A stretch of DNA of 32,513 nt, from NCBI GenBank assembly GCA_903953985.1, contig CAJBLW010000298.1:1-32513 (forward strand), in the 5' to 3' direction. Shown piece after piece: positions 30,215 to 32,513 of this stretch. The notes below the pieces were generated by a model. The model searched no databases. It was given only the letters and a program-made list of their open reading frames with translations, and was not told the origin of the DNA. The stretch is from an uncultured Burkholderiales bacterium. GTDB taxonomy: Bacteria > Pseudomonadota > Gammaproteobacteria > Burkholderiales > Burkholderiaceae_C. Each line of letters opens with the position of its first letter. Position 1 is the stretch's first letter. Both the position numbers and the translations under genes were made by a program.

Positions 30215-31462
30215 ATGCTGCCTCATTTTGCTTCCCGCTTGTTCGGGACGCCCTTGCTCGTTCATCGGGCCAAACTCGACGTCATTCTGGCGGTGATGGG
30301 CGAACGCCTGGGGTTGGCCGTGCCGGCCGTTGACCTGGCTCTACCCCCGCCGAAACCTGCAACAGCAACGCCTGCCGGTATCGCGGTCATCCCGGTTCAC
30401 GGCACCCTCGTCAAACGCGCGCTCGGTATGGAAGCCGCTTCGGGTCTGACCTCCTATGGCGAGATCGCGGCCATGCTGGACTCCGCCCTGGCCGACCCGC
30501 AGGTCAGCGGCATCCTGCTGGACATCGATTCTCCTGGTGGCGAAGCTTCGGGCAGTTTCGAGTTGGCGCGCCGCGTGCGTGAGGCGACGGCCATCAAACC
30601 GGTCTGGGCGGTGGCCAACGATGCCGCGTACTCGGCGGCTTACGCGATCGCGGCCAGCGCCCAGCGCCTGTTCGTCACCGAAACGGGTGGTGTCGGCTCC
30701 ATTGGCGTCATCGCACTGCATGTGGATCAATCGATCAAAGATGCCAATGACGGGTATCGCTACACAGCCATCACGGCGGGCGCCCATAAGAACGACTACT
30801 CGCCACACGAGCCCTTGTCGGACAGCGCCAAGACTGAGCTGCAAAGCGAAGTCGATCGACTCTACGCGATCTTTACCGAACACGTCGCAGCCATGCGTGG
30901 CCTGAAGCTTGATGCGGTTCGCGCCACCGAGGCCGGCTTGTATTTCGGCGGTAATGCCGTGGCGCAAGGTCTGGCCGATGGTGTCCAAACGCTGGAGTCC
31001 ACGCTGGCCGAATTCCATCGATTCATCAACGCCCCAAAAAGCGCCCTTACCCATTCGCCGTCTCAGGTGCGGGGCGTCATCCGTGCTGAGGCGGCACATC
31101 CTCCACAGGAGTTACTCATGTCTGACCCACAAGACACCCCCGAAGAAACCTTGTCCGAAACCATCGGCGTCGACGAAGCCGCTGTTCTGGTTGCACAGGC
31201 CCGCCGTGAAGTGACCCAAAGCGCGCAGGCCATTGCCGAAGTGTGCATGCTGGCCGGTTGTCCCGACCGTGCGGCTCAATTCATCGCGGCTGGCAAGACC
31301 GAAGCCGAGGTACGCCGCGCGTTGATCGATGCACGTGCAGCCCAGACCGAAGCAACGGCCATCCGATCGACCATCACCGTCGATGCCGGCACGGCGACGC
31401 CGTCGCATACCGAGACTTCGCCCATCGTAGCTGCCGTCAAAAAACTCACCGGCACCGCTTAA
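30215..31462 (+). CDS. Prohead protease, S49/gpC-like, with scaffold domain
   Basis: A 415-residue protein. Residues 50-270 are an S49 (SppA-like) protease: LLDIDSPGGEASG at 101-113, the nucleophile Ser140 in NDAAYSAAYA and the general base Lys192 in AGAHKNDYSP. The last 114 residues form a helical scaffold domain with an internal start. It trims head proteins during assembly, as lambda gpC does. GGAG before the ATG at 30215 supports the start, 3 bases after the portal stop. It is complete and ends 15 bases before the gpD gene. Confidence 0.93.
   Translation: MLPHFASRLFGTPLLVHRAKLDVILAVMGERLGLAVPAVDLALPPPKPATATPAGIAVIPVHGTLVKRALGMEAASGLTSYGEIAAMLDSALADPQVSGILLDIDSPGGEASGSFELARRVREATAIKPVWAVANDAAYSAAYAIAASAQRLFVTETGGVGSIGVIALHVDQSIKDANDGYRYTAITAGAHKNDYSPHEPLSDSAKTELQSEVDRLYAIFTEHVAAMRGLKLDAVRATEAGLYFGGNAVAQGLADGVQTLESTLAEFHRFINAPKSALTHSPSQVRGVIRAEAAHPPQELLMSDPQDTPEETLSETIGVDEAAVLVAQARREVTQSAQAIAEVCMLAGCPDRAAQFIAAGKTEAEVRRALIDARAAQTEATAIRSTITVDAGTATPSHTETSPIVAAVKKLTGTA
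31118..31462 (+). CDS. Nested scaffold protein (lambda Nu3-like), in frame
   Basis: A 114-residue product from an internal ATG at 31118, in frame with the protease gene (901 bases on from its second base, codon 302). AGGAG at 31107-31111 lies 6 bases upstream, a better ribosome site than most genes here. The protein starts MSDPQDTPEETLSETIG, is highly charged and helical, and ends in VAAVKKLTGTA. In lambda, Nu3 is made the same way from the end of gene C and serves as the removable scaffold of the prohead. Expression is inferred. Confidence 0.78.
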   Translation: MSDPQDTPEETLSETIGVDEAAVLVAQARREVTQSAQAIAEVCMLAGCPDRAAQFIAAGKTEAEVRRALIDARAAQTEATAIRSTITVDAGTATPSHTETSPIVAAVKKLTGTA

Positions 31463-31477
31463 GAAAGGAACTCCTAC

Positions 31478-31855
31478 ATGTCCGTCATCACTCAACCGAA
31501 CGACTTGGCCGACCTGCTGCGCTTCGAAGCCGAAAACCGCTATTCCCGCGAACGTGTGACGCTCGTCGCAGGCCACAACCTGACACTGGGTACCGTCATC
31601 GCCACCGATACGGCCAACGGCAAGATTGCCCCGCTCGATCCAGCCGACACCGGTTCACTCAACCAGGCATCAGGCGTCCTTCTCAACGACTGCGACGCCA
31701 CTACTGCCGACAACCCGGATGCCTTGGTGGTGGTCCGTCACGCCATCGTCTTGCGCGATGCCCTGATCTGGCCGGAGACCATCACGGCTGAGCAGAAGAC
31801 AGCTGCCATCGCGCAACTGCGTGATCTGGGCATTCTGGTTCGCGACGCTGCCTGA
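31478..31855 (+). CDS. Head decoration protein gpD-like
   Basis: A 125-residue protein matching the lambda gpD family (110 residues): an N-terminal arm (RFEAENRYSRERVTL), the core turn LTLGTVIATDTANGKI and a VVVRHAIVLRDALIW strand. It binds as trimers on the expanded capsid and stabilises it against DNA pressure. AAAGGAA before the ATG supports the start. A hairpin lies between it and the capsid gene. Confidence 0.93.
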   Translation: MSVITQPNDLADLLRFEAENRYSRERVTLVAGHNLTLGTVIATDTANGKIAPLDPADTGSLNQASGVLLNDCDATTADNPDALVVVRHAIVLRDALIWPETITAEQKTAAIAQLRDLGILVRDAA

Positions 31856-31893
31856 CCCCCAGCTACCTCACCAATTCCTTCCCGTCATCCCAT

Positions 31894-31919
31894 CGGCCCG
31901 CCGGTCACCCCGCGGGCCG
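31894..31919 (+). terminator. Hairpin between decoration and capsid genes
   Basis: CGGCCCGC (31894-31901) pairs perfectly with GCGGGCCG (31912-31919) around 10 bases, followed by TTCCTTTT. It may be a leaky terminator or an mRNA end that raises gpD over the capsid protein; it lies in the only sizeable gap (86 bases) within the head module. Confidence 0.6.
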
Positions 31920-31941
31920 TTCCTTTTATTGGAGCCCTCTC

Positions 31942-32513
31942 ATGCAAAACCCTTTCCAGAATCCCGGGTTCTCGATGGCCAGCCTCACCGCCGCCATCAA
32001 CCTCATTCCCAACCGCTATGGCCGACTGGAGGAACTCAATCTGTTCCCGGCCAAGCCGGTACGTACCCGCTCGGTGGTGATCGAGTCGCGCAATGGCACG
32101 CTCAATCTGCTGCCCAGCCTGCCGGTGGGCAGTGCCGCCACGCAGAACAAGCACGACAAGCGCCAGTTGCATTCCTTCGTGATTCCGCACATTCCGTTGG
32201 AAGACGTGGTCCTGCCGGAAGAAGTTCAGGGCGTGCGCGCCTTCGGCTCTGAGACCGAGATGGACACCGTGGCGCAGGTGCTGGCCCAGCACTTGGAGTC
32301 CATGCGCAACAAGCACGCCATCACCCTGGAGCATCTGCGTATGGGGGCATTGAAGGGCGTCATCCTCGATGCCGATGGCAGTGTGCTTCATGACCTGTTC
32401 GAGGTCTTCAAACTCAACCCGAGCACGGTAAATTTCCAGCTCAATGCGGACACCACCAATGTGCGCAACAAGTGTGCGGATGTGGTGCGCGGCATCACCG
32501 AGAACCTGCGCGG
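31942..32513 (+). CDS. Major capsid protein, gpE family (partial)
   Basis: The first 190 residues of the capsid protein; the gene continues past the window edge. It begins MQNPFQNPGFSMASLTAAIN and shows family features: the region LIPNRYGRLEELNLFPAKPV, a strand TRSVVIESRNGTLNLLPSLP, and HIPLEDVVLPEEVQGVRAFG. GGAG 7 bases before the ATG supports the start. Lambda gpE is 341 residues, so a little more than half is seen. It forms the HK97-fold shell with gpD. Confidence 0.95.
   Translation, partial: MQNPFQNPGFSMASLTAAINLIPNRYGRLEELNLFPAKPVRTRSVVIESRNGTLNLLPSLPVGSAATQNKHDKRQLHSFVIPHIPLEDVVLPEEVQGVRAFGSETEMDTVAQVLAQHLESMRNKHAITLEHLRMGALKGVILDADGSVLHDLFEVFKLNPSTVNFQLNADTTNVRNKCADVVRGITENLR

Overview
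This is a GC-rich window from a proteobacterial chromosome, probably a betaproteobacterium judging by gene style and composition; I cannot name a species. Host sequence is visible only at the far left, where there is an intact tRNA-Phe(GAA) gene with its terminator. Beside it, on the opposite strand, lies the degraded C-terminus of what looks like a tyrosine recombinase, the scar of an older element. Almost everything else is a temperate phage or phage-derived element that runs off the right edge in the middle of its capsid gene.

Layout, left to right. (1) 700-5100, control and cargo: a leftward operon (two unrecognised proteins, one with a zinc ribbon, and a DUF2188 protein) diverges from an XRE repressor and ImmA/IrrE-type metallopeptidase pair, which is followed by a two-helix membrane protein. 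(2) 5190-7800, integration: a possible short ORF, a DUF2924 protein, a large serine recombinase and a ParB/KorB-like HTH protein, all start-stop overlapped. (3) 7800-9970, cargo bounded by inverted repeats: an AAA ATPase plus a RloB/TOPRIM-like protein, resembling RloA/RloB or AbiL-type phage defence, and a small WYL-like protein. (4) 10000-19630, early region: two paralogous small HTH proteins, an ATP-binding recombination protein (Sak4-like), a DEAD/DEAH helicase, a four-cysteine PD-(D/E)XK nuclease, a primase/SF3 helicase, a RuvC-like resolvase and DUF6362. A large two-layer dyad lies between primase and resolvase and is a candidate replication origin. (5) 20060-23450: two ParB-domain DNA methyltransferases flanking an M15 peptidase endolysin, then a two-helix membrane protein that could be a holin. 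(6) 23416-25782: a leftward block of six small accessory genes. (7) 25940-end: a lambda-type head module in canonical order: small terminase, GpA large terminase, gpW, portal, S49 protease with an in-frame nested scaffold, gpD decoration and gpE capsid.

The most striking non-coding signal is a 29-bp promoter-like element found five times (5363, 10001, 23843, 24201 and 25851). It has TTGGCT, then exactly 17 bp ending in CAGCGC, then a hexamer ending in AT. Each copy points at the next gene and ends 28-40 bp before its start codon. It ties the integration cassette, the early HTH operon and the leftward accessory block into one candidate regulon. The other candidates for an undescribed system are the XRE/ImmA-controlled divergent operon and the ATPase-TOPRIM-WYL cargo cassette. 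All assignments rest on reading motifs and gene order; no database search was run.
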